Positions 44,092 through 55,777 of a stretch of DNA of 64,000 nt are shown piece after piece. The stretch is taken from contig NW_027184083.1 of assembly GCF_041296385.1 (NCBI RefSeq), positions 1,178,001-1,242,000 of the forward strand. The letters run 5' to 3'. Source of the DNA: Aphelocoma coerulescens (lineage: Eukaryota > Chordata > Aves > Passeriformes > Corvidae). How positions within the stretch are numbered: the first letter of the stretch is position 1; each line of letters starts with the position of its first letter. The translations under genes were made by a program, and so were the position numbers. The notes beneath the pieces were generated by a model, which saw nothing but the letters and a program-made list of their open reading frames with translations, did no database searches and was not told the DNA's origin.

Positions 44092-44552
44092 TGATGCCTT
44101 TTCCTGGTCTTAAAATCAAGAGTCATACACGGTTAGAAGTGTAAAAGGGATTTTACCTTGGTATTTATTTTAAGGATCTTTAGGTGCACACGTCCAGGTC
44201 ATATGCATTGAAATGCACCCTGCCAAATATATCCCAAAAGATCGGGTATATCATTATAGGTTTTACTAATTAGCACATCTATCAAAGATTCCCCAATGAA
44301 AGGCTCAAGTGAGCCCCCCTCCCCAAGGAGCCTTCCCCTGGATGGTTCTATCTTAGTTTACAGAATGTGTTCTGGAGAGGACCTTGGGGTCTGGGGCACA
44401 TTGATCCCTAGCTACAAAGCTTCTAAAATGTTTAGTCTCTTAGCTTGACAAACAAGTGCAAGAATGTAGGCAAAAAGCACTAAGAATACAGAAGTTGTAA
44501 AAAAGGTATAACAGGGGTATGAAGGAAAAGGCAAAAAATCTTCCTGGCATCA
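44092..44552 (-). repeat. 5' LTR of the minus-strand class I provirus
   Basis: 461 bp with perfect terminal inverted repeat TGATGCC...GGCATCA. Homologous to 34610-35070 with roughly 20-25 differences by eye. Confidence 0.9.
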
Positions 44553-44577
44553 GTAGAAGGGTCTTCTTTTCCTTGGA

Positions 44578-45055
44578 TGTTGCTGCCTGTTCTGAGCTTC
44601 CCCTCCCCCTCCCAAAGACACTTGCTCCTGCCATGTGCTCCGAGCTCCTTTGTTCGAAGTGCGGGCAAAACCAAATGTAACTCAGACTCTTTAGCAGTGT
44701 CTGATTGGCTGCTCACCCCGGGTCCGCCCCCAGTCCTCCCCTTCCCCCTTCTCTGAATAAAGGATAGTTGAGGGGAGGCTCCGCCCTCTCTCTCAGCTCA
44801 GCTTTTCCTGTGAACCTCTGTGCTTGTCTCTCTCCCTTTTTAAAGCTTCTATCTGCAGGAAATTGAGCGGGCAGGGAGCTATATTTCTCCCTCTTTGCTT
44901 CTGCTGGTGGTATTTGCTCTGCAGCTGATACAGGTACCGATTTAGGGCTACTAAAATGCCAGATTGCCCGTGCTACCTCTCTGGGCTGCTCGAGGCTTTC
45001 TAAGGCATTGAAATACAAGCGCTAGCCGGTATAAAGCTGAAAAGATACCATCCAC
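44578..45055 (+). repeat. Solo LTR (same family as 56354-56831)
   Basis: 478 bp, from TGTTGCTGCCTG to ATCCACA, TSD CTTGGA at 44572-44577 and 45056-45061. Close to the 5' LTR at 56354 along its whole length. Confidence 0.9.
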
Positions 45056-45061
45056 ACTTGG

Positions 45062-45906
45062 AAGGTCCAGTGGTGGCTATGTAGTTCCTGTCCTCTGGGA
45101 ATCCAATGGAAAGGGTTCTCTGTGGTGTTTGGAATCTCAGATTATATCCAGGATGGAATGCTTGGTTCCTCCCTCTGGGTGGAGCATCTCACAATGGGAT
45201 GATGAGTCATGAGGCAAGGCATTGATGGGCTCATTAACAAAAGATAGTCCAGAGGGAGGAGGCAAGGAAACACTGCCCCACCTGGTTTCAACAGCTCATG
45301 AGGATGGTAATAGAATACACTGCAACCCAGGATAGGTGTCCAATGTCCCCAGGAAGAGAGCTGTTTCTTCTGGATTTGAAAATAAATTGCTGCTGTTCCA
45401 AAGCTCTTATGACCAGAGCTTAGGGGCCATGCTGTTTAGGCACGAGGGAGTGCATTAGCTGGAAATGCTCACTTTGACATTACTGAATGTCTTTCTGGAA
45501 GCATGGAGCAGGGAATAACTCAAGAATGTCAGCAGGAACACAATAATATGATGGTGGGTGCAGTGGGACACAAGGCCTCTGTTGGCAGGCTGCCTCGGTA
45601 AGCTTCCAGGCACAGCCATGTTCCTGGCAGCCCTACCCCCACTCCTGCCTTGGCTACAAGGGCTGGATGGTGATTAGGTAATTTTTCCTCTCACTAGGCT
45701 TCATCTCCTTGGAGGTGATTGATGTTTGTCCAGATGAGCAGGTAACCACTTTGGACCTGTTGGCGATAGAACACATGCGTACCCACTTCCCCAAGTTAGT
45801 AAATCAGCTGTGCCTTGCCTTTGCACACCCAATTGTGGATCCTTACATAAAACTATTGGAAATTCCTTCTATACATGCAAACCTTCCAAGCAGTATCACT
45901 CTGCTG
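45062..45906. other. Unassigned sequence between solo LTRs
   Basis: A plus frame at 45709-46002 has a protein-like look (EVIDVCPDEQVTTLDLLAIEHMRTH) but continues into the next LTR and matches no family I know. Treated as chance or decayed repeat. Confidence 0.4.
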
Positions 45907-45911
45907 GGGAT

Positions 45912-47426
45912 TGTAGCAGTTTGGTTCAAAATACCCATTACTTACTTATTTTCCTTCTGTGAGATAAGAATTAGGAGAAAGCAAAGCAGGCACAAAACTT
46001 AAAAGAATATAAAGAAGTTTATTAACAGAACTAAAAGAAAGAAAAGTCAGACTAAACCCTCAGAACACTTCTCTTCCCCCCACCTTCCTCCCTTCTCCCA
46101 CTGACAACGTAAAAAGACAACCCTTGAGATTTTCAGTCAGTTTACCACCTCTATAATAATCTTTTTCTCAGTTCACTTAGGGAGAGGAGTCTCTCTTGCT
46201 CATGCTATGGAGACATCTCCACAAGAAACAGTTCTCTCATGGCTTCAATGCCACAGCAAGACAGCCGCCCGGGTTGGTTCTCTGCTCACATGTTAAAGTC
46301 CCTTCCCTCGACTTACAGCTTTCCCCACAACTGTTTTCAAGGGTCCAATCTTGAGTTAATGGGGTACCATTTTAAGGTTGAGCTGTTCAGAAGCAACAGT
46401 TCTGTTCACCTATCTCTGGAAGCATCTTCATCTCTAGGAACAGAGGTCTTCTTCTTCCCTGGGAGCAAGGGTCTTCATCACTTTCATCTCTGTTCAAGCT
46501 TCTCATCAAATCACAGCTACTTCATCATTTGCTTGTTTCAGCACAGATACTTTTGCTCACAATTGCGGTTTGAACTCTCCACCCCCCATGCTTTCATGAA
46601 GTTACAATGGGTACTCTGATGTATCACAGTCCATCACCATAGCTTTACAACAGAATTTCAGCTTCTAGGTTTGAAACATCTCCTCTTTCTCCTCTCTTGG
46701 GATTTCAGCTCTTCCTTCTTCACTGACTTTGATGTCTTTATGGTGTTTTCTTCACATGCTTTCACCTTTCCCTTTCCTTTGACTTGGGAGGGGATTGATG
46801 CCTGCAGGCTTCATCTGCTCTGGAGAATCTTACAGCACTAAGAGAGTTAATCTCACCTGGGCCTTGCAGCTGGAATTCGCCTTTTGCTGTTGGTCACCTA
46901 ATTTCTGCTGGGGGGCATCCAGAGCTCATTCCAGCTCACCTGCTGGAAGGTGAGGGGGTCTCAGAGCTGTGGAGAGAAACCTGGGAAAATTTCAGAGTCC
47001 TTCCATAGGTGTAGTCTCTCTCCTCCTCCTTGGAGCTGGGTCATGGGCCCACATCCAGGGCCTCCACCTCGGAAGAAAATTCTCCCGATGGGTTCTGATG
47101 TTGAAACAGTCCAGAAGAGAAGAAGGGAAAAAACCCCGAAGTTCCAGAACAACAAAGTTCAACTCTCCGTTGCCCTCCAGAAAAAGGGAGCTGAAAAAAA
47201 CTGTCTGAAAAGCAAGTAGGGTGCTTCCTCCCCTCTTGCTGCTGTTAGAAGCAGAGGAGTCTGTGTATCTGTGACCTTGAACAAACTGCTTTGAAAGTTT
47301 GCTCGGTTTTTTTTTTTTTTTTCTCCCCCCTCTCACGCTCAGTTTAAAGGCACAGAAAGGCACAAAATTAATTTCTGGGCATAGAGAAGCAATAGGGGAT
47401 ACATATCATAAAGTCACCCCAAGACA
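45912..47426 (-). repeat. Solo LTR (family A, 1.5 kb)
   Basis: From TGTAGCAGTTTGG to CCAAGACA, TSD GGGAT at 45907-45911 and 47427-47431. Shares edge and internal order with 12384-13707 and 53757-55100. A run of 17 T lies near 47308. Confidence 0.82.
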
Positions 47427-47431
47427 GGGAT

Positions 47432-47780
47432 CAAGATTGATGGTCTGCATTCAGAAAATTTAGTGTAAATACAGCACTATCTAATTGTTCTTGGGGAGCC
47501 ATATTCCCCCTATTTTGTTTCAATAACATGCGCTTCTCTTACTATGAACAATAAGGCAACAGAAAAGTAAAACAATACATGTAATAAAACAATTAGCTTA
47601 TTACGTGCTCAGCTTAAACACCGAGCAAAAATAAGCAAGGTAATATATGCAATCATGAGTACACGAGGGAAAGGATAGTGATTTAGAATGATACATCATC
47701 AACTGCCTAAATACTTTACCATCACCCGGAGTCTACAACTGCTGGCAAGCCCCATTTCACAGTGAGGACCTGGAGAACCT
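47432..47780. other. AT-rich spacer, no gene seen
   Basis: No supported feature. Confidence 0.45.
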
Positions 47781-48360
47781 TGTTCCGGTTTGGCCAAATT
47801 TAGAAATATATCCTCTGAGAGAAGGCAGGTCACAACCACCCCTCCCCCCACCAGGTTCGGGGAAAATAAATTTTCCTCGAAGGAAAGTGAAGGAGATAAA
47901 ACTATTTATTTAACAAACACACGGGGAAAGGATGATAATGCTAAATAATGAAATCTCTCGCTGTGGAGAAAAAACCTGGGAAAGTGTTAGAGTCCTCCCT
48001 TTGGTCTCCTTGGAGCTGGGGCTTGGCCCAGGGCCAGGCCCTCTGTTCTCGGTGGAAAGTTCTCCCGATGTGTTCTGATATTGAAGCAGTCCAGCAGAAA
48101 AGGGAGAAAATCCGAAATTCCATGGAAGGAAAAAAGTTCAACTCTCAGTCTCTCTCCGGAGAAAAGGAAGCTGAACAACTGGCCAAAAGCTGACTGGAAA
48201 ACTGTAGAGGGATTCCTTGTGGAACAGGGGCATATGATACCCCTGGAAAGATTGGACAACCCAGGGTTGCTGAGGAAAACCCCTGAACTGGCCCCTGGCT
48301 GCAGTCAAGCCTGGAAAACACCTGGCTGCAGGCAGCCCTGAAAGTCCTTGGCAAAGTTAT
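47781..48360 (-). repeat. Family A-related LTR, partial or variant
   Basis: Starts TGTTCCGGTTTGG, like family A edges. Its 47955-48180 part parallels 46965-47210 (GGAGAGAAACCTGGGAAA, TTGGAGCTGGG, TTCTCCCGATG blocks). I could not find the right edge or a TSD. Confidence 0.55.
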
Positions 48361-48444
48361 ACACTGGTTGGCTCCCCCGCAGATTAGAGGCCGTCTAGAG
48401 GGACTGGGCGTGAATCTTTGCAAAGTAGATATAAGCTTGTATAG

Positions 48445-48734
48445 TGTCGGGGTCTCCTCCCCCTGCCATGTAGTCCTGGGAAAGGGGCCCTGAGGGGAGA
48501 CATGGGGTTTCCCTGCCCCTGGTCAGCCTCGTTCCCCATTGGTTGGTTTGTGTTTCCCTGCGCGGACAAGGACCCTCGGGTCCCGTGACTGTAACAGTTC
48601 CTCGGCAGAGACCACGGCCATGCGGCTGGAGAAATAAATGCCTCTGAAACATCTACCAAGAATCTGTCCTTATATACTTCTTTCTACGGACCTCCTGGTT
48701 TGATACATTGTGTTACAGAATCCCCACTGTAACA
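48445..48734 (+). repeat. Solo LTR (family B)
   Basis: 290 bp, from TGTCGGGGTCTCC to CCACTGTAACA, TSD GTATAG at 48439-48444 and 48735-48740. Inserted in the older provirus LTR. Relative of the LTRs of the Y-box element. Confidence 0.9.
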
Positions 48735-48830
48735 GTATAGGTAAACAATAAAGTGGAGAATGATGCTCAAATCGTATCGGTGTACGTGTCATTTATCTGG
48801 CTAGATCTTCATTACTTGAGCCCCAAAACC

Positions 48831-48848
48831 TGGTGCCTGAGCGGGGAC
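48831..48848 (+). promoter_or_regulatory. Degenerate primer-binding site, tRNA-Lys3 type
   Basis: TGGTGCCTGAGCGGGGAC against the Lys3 site TGGCGCCCGAACAGGGAC: four transition differences, fitting decay of methylated DNA. Confidence 0.75.
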
Positions 48849-49043
48849 TGGAGTGATTTTTCGCTTAAATGTGGTTTGTTTTTCGCTTAAATGCGTTTCG
48901 CTTGAATGCGACAAGACTCCAAATCATCACACCGAAGGTGAGGAGCCTGGAGAGCTAGAGCAGGAGTGTCCCGGCAAAAAAGGTTGAGCGGAGCTGGAGA
49001 CCAGAGCTTGCACGGCCAAGGGAGCCCCCGCAGGTAAGAAGCT

Positions 49044-51030
49044 ATGGAATACGAGGCAGGAACTCACCTCTTAGCCAATATCCTCTCTAAGAGAGGCGAG
49101 ACTGTAAAAGATCGAGATCTTTATGCCCTAATTACGTGGGCCTGGGAACAAGGATTTTTGAAATGCACTTGGCTTTTGCTCTCGACCGAAGAGTGGTGGG
49201 AAATTGGAAACAGACTGTGGCTGTCAACGATTGAGGGTGGAAAGGAAGGTAAAGAAGCTAAAGCTCTCGGATTAACATGGAGAGCTGTGACTAATACCCT
49301 TGCAGAAATGAAAGCAGAGAGGGAGGTGGCCGCGGCAGCCATGGAAGCCCAGGGGGTGGCGGCCCCAGAAAGGAAAGAGACGGGGGTCTCACAGAGCGGC
49401 GGCCAGAGACCAGGGTGGAGTCCAGGGTTGCACAATTCTTCGGTCTGACCGCTGGTAGACTGATGAAGGGAACAGCAGCACCCGTATGCTCACTGTGGGA
49501 GCTGCTGGACGCGACAGGGAAGGAAGTTACCCCGTAGAAGTCTGAGGGAGAAATGGCCGCAAAGGCGGAAGTTCAGGCTCCCGACCCTGTGGGGGTGGGG
49601 TGCAGACCAGCAGAAGAGAAACGAGCCGTCCTAGCGCCCGGCCGAAAAAGGCAGCATGCCACCCCCCTCTGCCAGACAGCGAATCATTGTCCGACTGCGA
49701 AGCAGCCTCTACAGCTTTGTTGCCCGCAGAGCCAGAGCCAGCCAGGGCTGCCGGGGGTCAGCCCCAAGAGGAGAAGAACCACCAAGAGATGATGCATGAA
49801 TTAATGAAGAAGCTTGCTGAATTGTCTACACGTCAGGACGGGCTGGAGTCGATGGCTTGCGAAACCACACCATCAGCACCGTGGCGTCCCGTGGACCAAC
49901 CGGTCAAGACAACCACCAAAACTCCTACGTTCCCGTCGGGAGAACCAGGCACAGTGCCTATGGCTCCTCCCTTCCCGCAAGAGGAGGTGCAGCCATCGCC
50001 TCCATCAGCCCCGAAGGCGAGGACTGACCCATTGTGAAGGAGATGGAATGGAGTTGTCCGTGACGCAATTATTGAAGGAGATTGGAAAGCCATAGATGCC
50101 CTAGCCTGCCCTGTACTGATACAAGGGGACACTGCAAAGTGGGAACCCCATGACTGGAAGCTCTTGCAACAAGCAAAGCAAACGCTCACCACGCATGGCT
50201 TACGGTCCGAAGCTACACGGAGCATCCTGCAGTTTATCTTTACAGCAGATGTCCTGTGTCCTAATGATTGCATCAGCATCGCACAATTGTTGTTAACCCC
50301 TTCAAAGTTCCTGCTCTGGGAGCGAACATGGAAGCGGCTAGCACAAGAAGAAGCTAGCAAACACCAAGGTGATACACAAGACCCACTGTATGCGATCCAA
50401 GCCAACATGCTAACTGGGAGAGGGGCTTATGGAATGATGGTGACGCAGCTGACCATGCCCACAATCATTCATCAGTTGTCACAGACTCTTGCCCACAAAG
50501 CCTTGTTGTCAGTACCTGAAAAGAAGAAGTCACCTCCGTATGCAGCAGTCCGACAGGGGCTGTCGGACCCATATGGTCAGTTCATCGACCGTCTGTCAGC
50601 AGCCTTGAAGGACGCAACCTGAGCTCTCTGAAGAGCTCCAAGAGCAAATGTTCTGGACCCTTGCCTTTGAAAATGCTAAAAGGCAGACTAAGACAATTCT
50701 TGCCACACTGCCCCAGGGAGCAGGAGTAGACAAGATGCTCGTACGTGCTAGCCATGCGGAGCAGTCATCTCAAACAGCTGCCTTTACCGCAACGCTGCAG
50801 AATGTCAAGGGACAAGTCATCGCTGCAGCACTGACCGGAGGGGCGAAAAGAAAAAAGGGGGCGAAGGCTGCTGGCCCACCTCCTGGTCCCCAGACGGGCA
50901 GAGTAACCTGTTTCTGATGCGGTGAAGAGGGGCATCTGAGGTGCACTTGCCAGAAAATGGTGTGGTGCCACAACTGCAATTCCAGCACCTATGCCACCAT
51001 AGCATGCCACCGTGCGGGAAATGGCCAGTG
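49044..51030 (+). pseudogene. gag: gag of the K1-related provirus (broken)
   Basis: ATG 49044 with a matrix start (EYEAGTHLLANIL, then AKALGLTWRAVT shared with 27684). Shifts move it to other frames. Capsid is open at 50164-50622 (TADVLCPNDC, YAAVRQGLSDPYGQFIDRLSAALKDAT); an extra base near 50620 moves the rest to 50648-50917. Nucleocapsid knuckles follow near 50907: CF*CGEEGHLRCTC (with a TGA inside) and CHNCNSSTYATIAC, where His is replaced. The GGGAAAT near 51016 is in the place of the gag-pro slip site of its relatives. Confidence 0.83.
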
Positions 51031-51848
51031 CAGCACAGTGAGGCCACACGCCAGGACACAAGTGAGCGCCCCAAAGAGCCACAAGTCAAGTGCAACCCTT
51101 GTGGTTTCCTTCAGGAGAACCAGCCAGCCACCCGAGGGAGCCTTGGAGTGGACGTGGCACCTTAATAGAAGTCACGCTGATGAACCACCAGGTCACCCTG
51201 ATCCCGACCACAGCCAAGGGCCCCCTGTCATCAGATGGCCCTCGTCTGGGTGGCCTACTCAGGACACGGTCATCAACCAGCCGGCAGGGAGTAGTGGTGC
51301 TCCCTGGAGTCATCGACGCTGACTACATCGGCGAAATTAAGATCATGGCCTACACGCTGCAACCACCTGTGACTATCCCGCAGGGCAGTCGCATTGCCCA
51401 AATCATCCCCATTCCCCTAATGACCAACGGGGGAACCAGCAACAACAGTGTCCGCGGAGACCACGCTTTTGGGTCCTCTGGGTTTGACATGTTTTGGACA
51501 TTGAACCTGGCCCAGAGACCTCAGTGGGAAGTGATCCTGGGAAGGGGGGCAGAAGCCATCAAAATACAACCGCTTTTCGACACAGAGGCCGACGTTACCA
51601 TAATCAACCAGGCGGTATGGCCACCTGGTTGGGGACTGGAAAAACCAGCAGCCACGCTGGTAGGGGTGGGGGGAACACAAATCCCCCAAGTAAGTACAAC
51701 CCCAATTACCCTAGAGTTTGAGGACAATCAAACCATTGTGTGTCGCCCCTATGTTATGAAGCTGCCTCAGACCCTGCAAGGCCTGATCGGACGTGACATC
51801 CTTGCACAGCTAGGCCTTGTGCCCACCACAGACCAGCATTTATGCTGA
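51031..51848 (+). pseudogene. pro: pro (dUTPase-protease) of the K1-related provirus
   Basis: Open frame 51090-51848. The dUTPase part has VVLPGVIDADYIGEIKIMAY and PQGSRIAQIIPIPL motifs. The protease active site reads FDTEAD where DTGAD is needed, so the catalytic loop is mutated. GRDILAQLG, the usual protease C-terminal signature, is present. The dUTPase would lower dUTP during reverse transcription and the protease would cut Gag-Pol; this copy is inactive as protease. Confidence 0.85.
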
Positions 51849-53756
51849 TGGCCGCTGCCGATCAGCCGCCCATACGGGCTCTCACCTGGTTAACAGATGA
51901 TCCTGTCTGGGTCGAGCAGTGGCCGGTAACCGACGAAAGGCTGAAGATAGTAGAACAGCTTGTTGCAGAACAGCTATCGGCAGGACACATCAAGCTGTCG
52001 GTCAGCCCATGGAACACCCCCATCTTTGTGATCCCAAAGAAGTCAGGAAAATGGCACCTCCTTCACGACCTTCGACAAGGGAATGTGTGCATGCAAACTA
52101 TGGGGGCGCTGCAACCTGGCCTACCGGCTCCTACAATGATCCCAGTGGGATGGCAGATCACTATAATTGACTTAAAAGACTGCTTTTTCACAATCCCACT
52201 GCATCCAAAGGACACAGAATGTTTTGCCTTTACAGTGTCCACAAAGAATCGCAGTGAGCCTACTAAGCGCTACGAGTGGGTTGTGCTACACCAGGGGATG
52301 AAAAATTCCCCCACGCTGTGTCAGCTATATGTTGACTGGGGGCTACGTCCGATTCGACGACACTACGCAGAAGCACTCATCTACCATTACATGGATGACA
52401 TCCTGATAGCTACTGCTAAAGAGTTCCCAGATAAAGAGATGCAATGAGTCAGAGAGCAACTGCATGAGACTGGATTAGAGATCGCCCCCAAGAAGATCCA
52501 GCGGACTGCACCGTGGAAGTACCTGGGCTGGCTCATATCAGAATCTCAAATTAGGCCCCAAAAGATCGAGCTAAACACAGAAATCTCCACACTCCATGAT
52601 GCGCAACGGCTGCTAGGAGATCTGCAATGGGTCCGCAGAGTCGCAGGAATCACGAATGCCGACCTCGCCCCCTTCCTGCCATGGCTGCATGGGACGAACG
52701 CTGCCGAACCTCGAGAATGCTCCCCAGACCAAGCAGCAGCTCTCGCCAAGGTTGCAGATAAGCTGCGGCATGCATGAGTGTCACGCAGAGAAGAAGGAGT
52801 CCCACTCGCCATCCTTATCACCCTGATTGGCGCAGCAGGTTCACATGCCATCATCCACCAATGGCAAAAGAAAAAGGGGGAGGACATCCGGATTCTCGAA
52901 TGGATCTTCCGGCCAACTCAGCCACGCTCCAGACTGCAGTCCAGGGTAGAGATAGTGGCGTTTTTAATCCGAAAGAGTCGTGATCGAGTGGTGGAGTTGG
53001 ATGGCAGGGAGGCAGAGGACATCAGTATACCAGTCTGGACAGGGGACTTGGAGTGGATGCTACGCCATGCAGAGGCACTGCAAGAAGCTCTGCTTGGATT
53101 CACCGGCATGGTCCATAACAAGTGCCCACAGAGAAGGCTGGTGCAGTTGCTGGGGTGCTATGAGTGGCTGGACCTCCTGCTGAATGTAGAATGGCTGGTA
53201 CTAGGGTGCAGAGTGTTTGCAGATGCGGGGAGGAAGACGAAGCAGGCCGCCTGTGCATGGAAAGAGAATGACTGCTGGAAGACTCATGTCATAGCAGGAG
53301 AACCGGCTGACAGCCTGCAAACACTCGAACTGCGCACTGTGATATGGGCCTTACAACAGTGGTCGAAGGAACCAGTGAATGTAGTCAGCGATTCCCTATA
53401 TGTCATAGGAGTAGCCCAACGGATCCATGATGCAGAAATCCGGTGTACTAACAACAAACATTTGGGCAGACTGCTTATCCCATTGCGGCATACCCTGGAA
53501 CAATGGACACACCCCTACTGTATCCTGCACGTTCAGAGCCACCAGTGGAACATCGGGCTGGGAGAGGGCAATGCCCGTGCAGACGAGGCGGTGACCTGTG
53601 CCCCCATAGTGCATCTCCCTCCTGTGAGCATTTTTGAGCAAGCCAGATGTAGCCATGATTTGTTCCACCAAAATGCAAAATCCCTGCAGAGACAGTTTAG
53701 GATCCCCCTGATAGAAGCGAAAGGCATAGTGCAGGCTTGTCCCCGCTGTAGCCATC

Positions 53757-55100
53757 TGTAGTGGTTTGGTCCAAGATACTCATTACTGTTTCCCTTCTGT
53801 GAGATAAGAATTAGGAGAAACGCAAAGCAAGCACCAAACTTGAAAGAATATAAAGAAGTTTATTAAAAGACCTAAAAGGAGAAAGAAAAACATAATACCA
53901 CACCTTCAGAACACTTCTCCTCCCCCCACCTTTCTCCCTTCTCCCAGTGACAATGTAAAAAGACAACCCTTGAGATGTTCACTCTGTTTACCATTTCCAT
54001 AATAACCTTGTTCAGTCCATTTAGGAAGAGGAGTCTCTCTTGCCCATGCTATGAAAACATTATCACAACGAGACAGCTGCCCGGGTTGGTTCTCTGCTCG
54101 CATGTGAGACCCTCCCCCACAACTTGCAGCTTTTCCAGCAACTGCTTTCGAGGGTCCACTCTTGAAGTTTTTTGGGGTACAATTTTAAGGTTGAGCCATT
54201 CAGAAACAGAAATTCTCTTCACCCATCTCTGGGAGCATTTCATCTCTAAGAACAGAGGCCCTTCTCCTTCCCTGGGAGCAAAGGGTCCTCCTCATCTTCA
54301 TCTTTAGGACTATCTCTGGGAGCATCTCTAGGAACTGAGGTTTTCTCCTTTCCCATTTGGAGCCAAAGTCCTCATCTCTTCCATCTCTCCCTGTTCAAAC
54401 TTCTCATGAAATTACAGCTGCTTCAGCATCTGCCTATCTCAGCGCAGGTGCTTTTGCTCTCAAGTACAAGTTGAACGCTCCAACCCCCATGCCTTCATGA
54501 AATTACAATGGGTACTCTGATATATCATAGCTTTACAACGGAATTTCAGCTTTAAGCATCTCCTCTTTCTCTTCCCTCAGGTTTTCAGCTCTTCATAGCA
54601 CTAAAAGGGTTAATCTCACCTCGGCCTTGCAGCTGGAATGCAGCTTATGGCTGTCAGTCACATGATCTTTTGCCAGACAGCGGTGCAGCTTTAGCTGAAT
54701 CTTGGTCACACTGGAGAGGGGGGGCCACCCGTCTGCCCACAACAGGGCTAAGGGGGGGGGGGGGGGGGGGGGGGTCCGTGGGTGGAACAGGGCCCAATGG
54801 CTCCAGGATGGCCGTGGCCCAGCCCGGCCTGGCCTGAGCAGGGCCTGGGCCAGGCCCGCTGCCTCTGCACAGGCCCGCAGCCACCTGTCCCAGCACCGGA
54901 AATGAGACAGAGCTGGGGGTGGGGGGGGGGGGTCCTATTCTTAAGTGTGGATCACAGAGGCGGTCACAACTTTGAGTGGTTCAAAGAATTGTCCATATTC
55001 AAACTGGCCAGCTGATAGGTTCTATCAGGTCACAGAGGAAGCTGTAAGCACCCCTTTGCAAGAACATCACTTCCGGGACTATGCTTGCTAACCCATGACA
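53757..55100 (-). repeat. Solo LTR (family A, 1.3 kb) in integrase
   Basis: From TGTAGTGGTTTGG to CCCATGACA, TSD CCATC at 53752-53756 and 55101-55105. Minus orientation. Shares with 45912 the TTGAAAGAATATAAAGAAGTTTATT-type block (present, slightly changed). Confidence 0.88.
54752..54774 (+). repeat. Run of 23 G
   Basis: Unbroken poly-G inside the solo LTR, with another G run near 54920. Could form a quadruplex or mark an assembly length error. Confidence 0.9.
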
Positions 55101-55777
55101 CCATCACAGCCCGAGGTTGGGTGTGGGAGTTAACCCCAAGGGTTTGAAAGCCCTCGAGCTCTGGCAAATGGACGTCACTCACGTCCCTGAGTTTGGCCGA
55201 CAGCGCTATGTCCATGTCACAGTTGACACTTTTTCACACTTCCTGTGAGCTACCGCTCAGACAGGAGAGAAGGCATTGCATGTGGAGCGGCATCTGCTCT
55301 CTTGCTTCGCAGTAATGGGGGTACCCAAAACGATCAAAACAGACAATGGGCCAGCATACGCCAGCGGTTGCCTAGCCAGATTTATGCAGCAGTGGGGGGT
55401 AGAACATATCACGGGGATCCCACACTGGCCCACTGGTCAGGCAGTGGTAGAGAGAGCCCATCGTACACTAAAAGAATATCTGGGCCGACAGAAAGGAGAA
55501 AAGATGGAACCAAGTAAACGGCTAAGCAAGGTGCTGTTTACATTGAACTTCCTCTCTCTGGCCGGGGATAGGGAGGAGCCTCCAGTGGCAATCCATCATC
55601 AGACAGTTTGTAGGGAAATTGAGTGAGCTCTTCCAGGAATAAGTGTTTTGTACCGTAACCCTCGAACGGGGTTATGGGAAGGTCCCAGACCAGTGCTACT
55701 TAACGGCCAAGGATATATGTGTGTTTCCTCCACAGAGGGACCGCTGTGGGTGCCCAGCAAGTGGTGCCGTGCTACAC

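Larger units (their letters stand above)
34610..44552 (-). mobile_element. Class I (gamma-like) provirus, minus strand, with two insertions
   Basis: Reading leftwards: 5' LTR 44092-44552, tRNA-Arg PBS, leader with a tRNA-like segment, gag, pro/pol, env remnant, polypurine tract, 3' LTR 34610-35070. Interrupted by a plus-strand solo LTR (42729-43258) and by the Y-box element (38118-40324). Flanks TTGGA (left) and GTAGA (right) do not match, so no TSD is seen. Internal deletions removed the capsid-end/nucleocapsid/protease-start segment (near 41185) and most of env. Confidence 0.85.

Noticed and set aside
45709..46002. 97-codon plus frame that might be a host exon
   Set aside because: It crosses the exact left edge of a solo LTR (45912) and matches no family I recognise.
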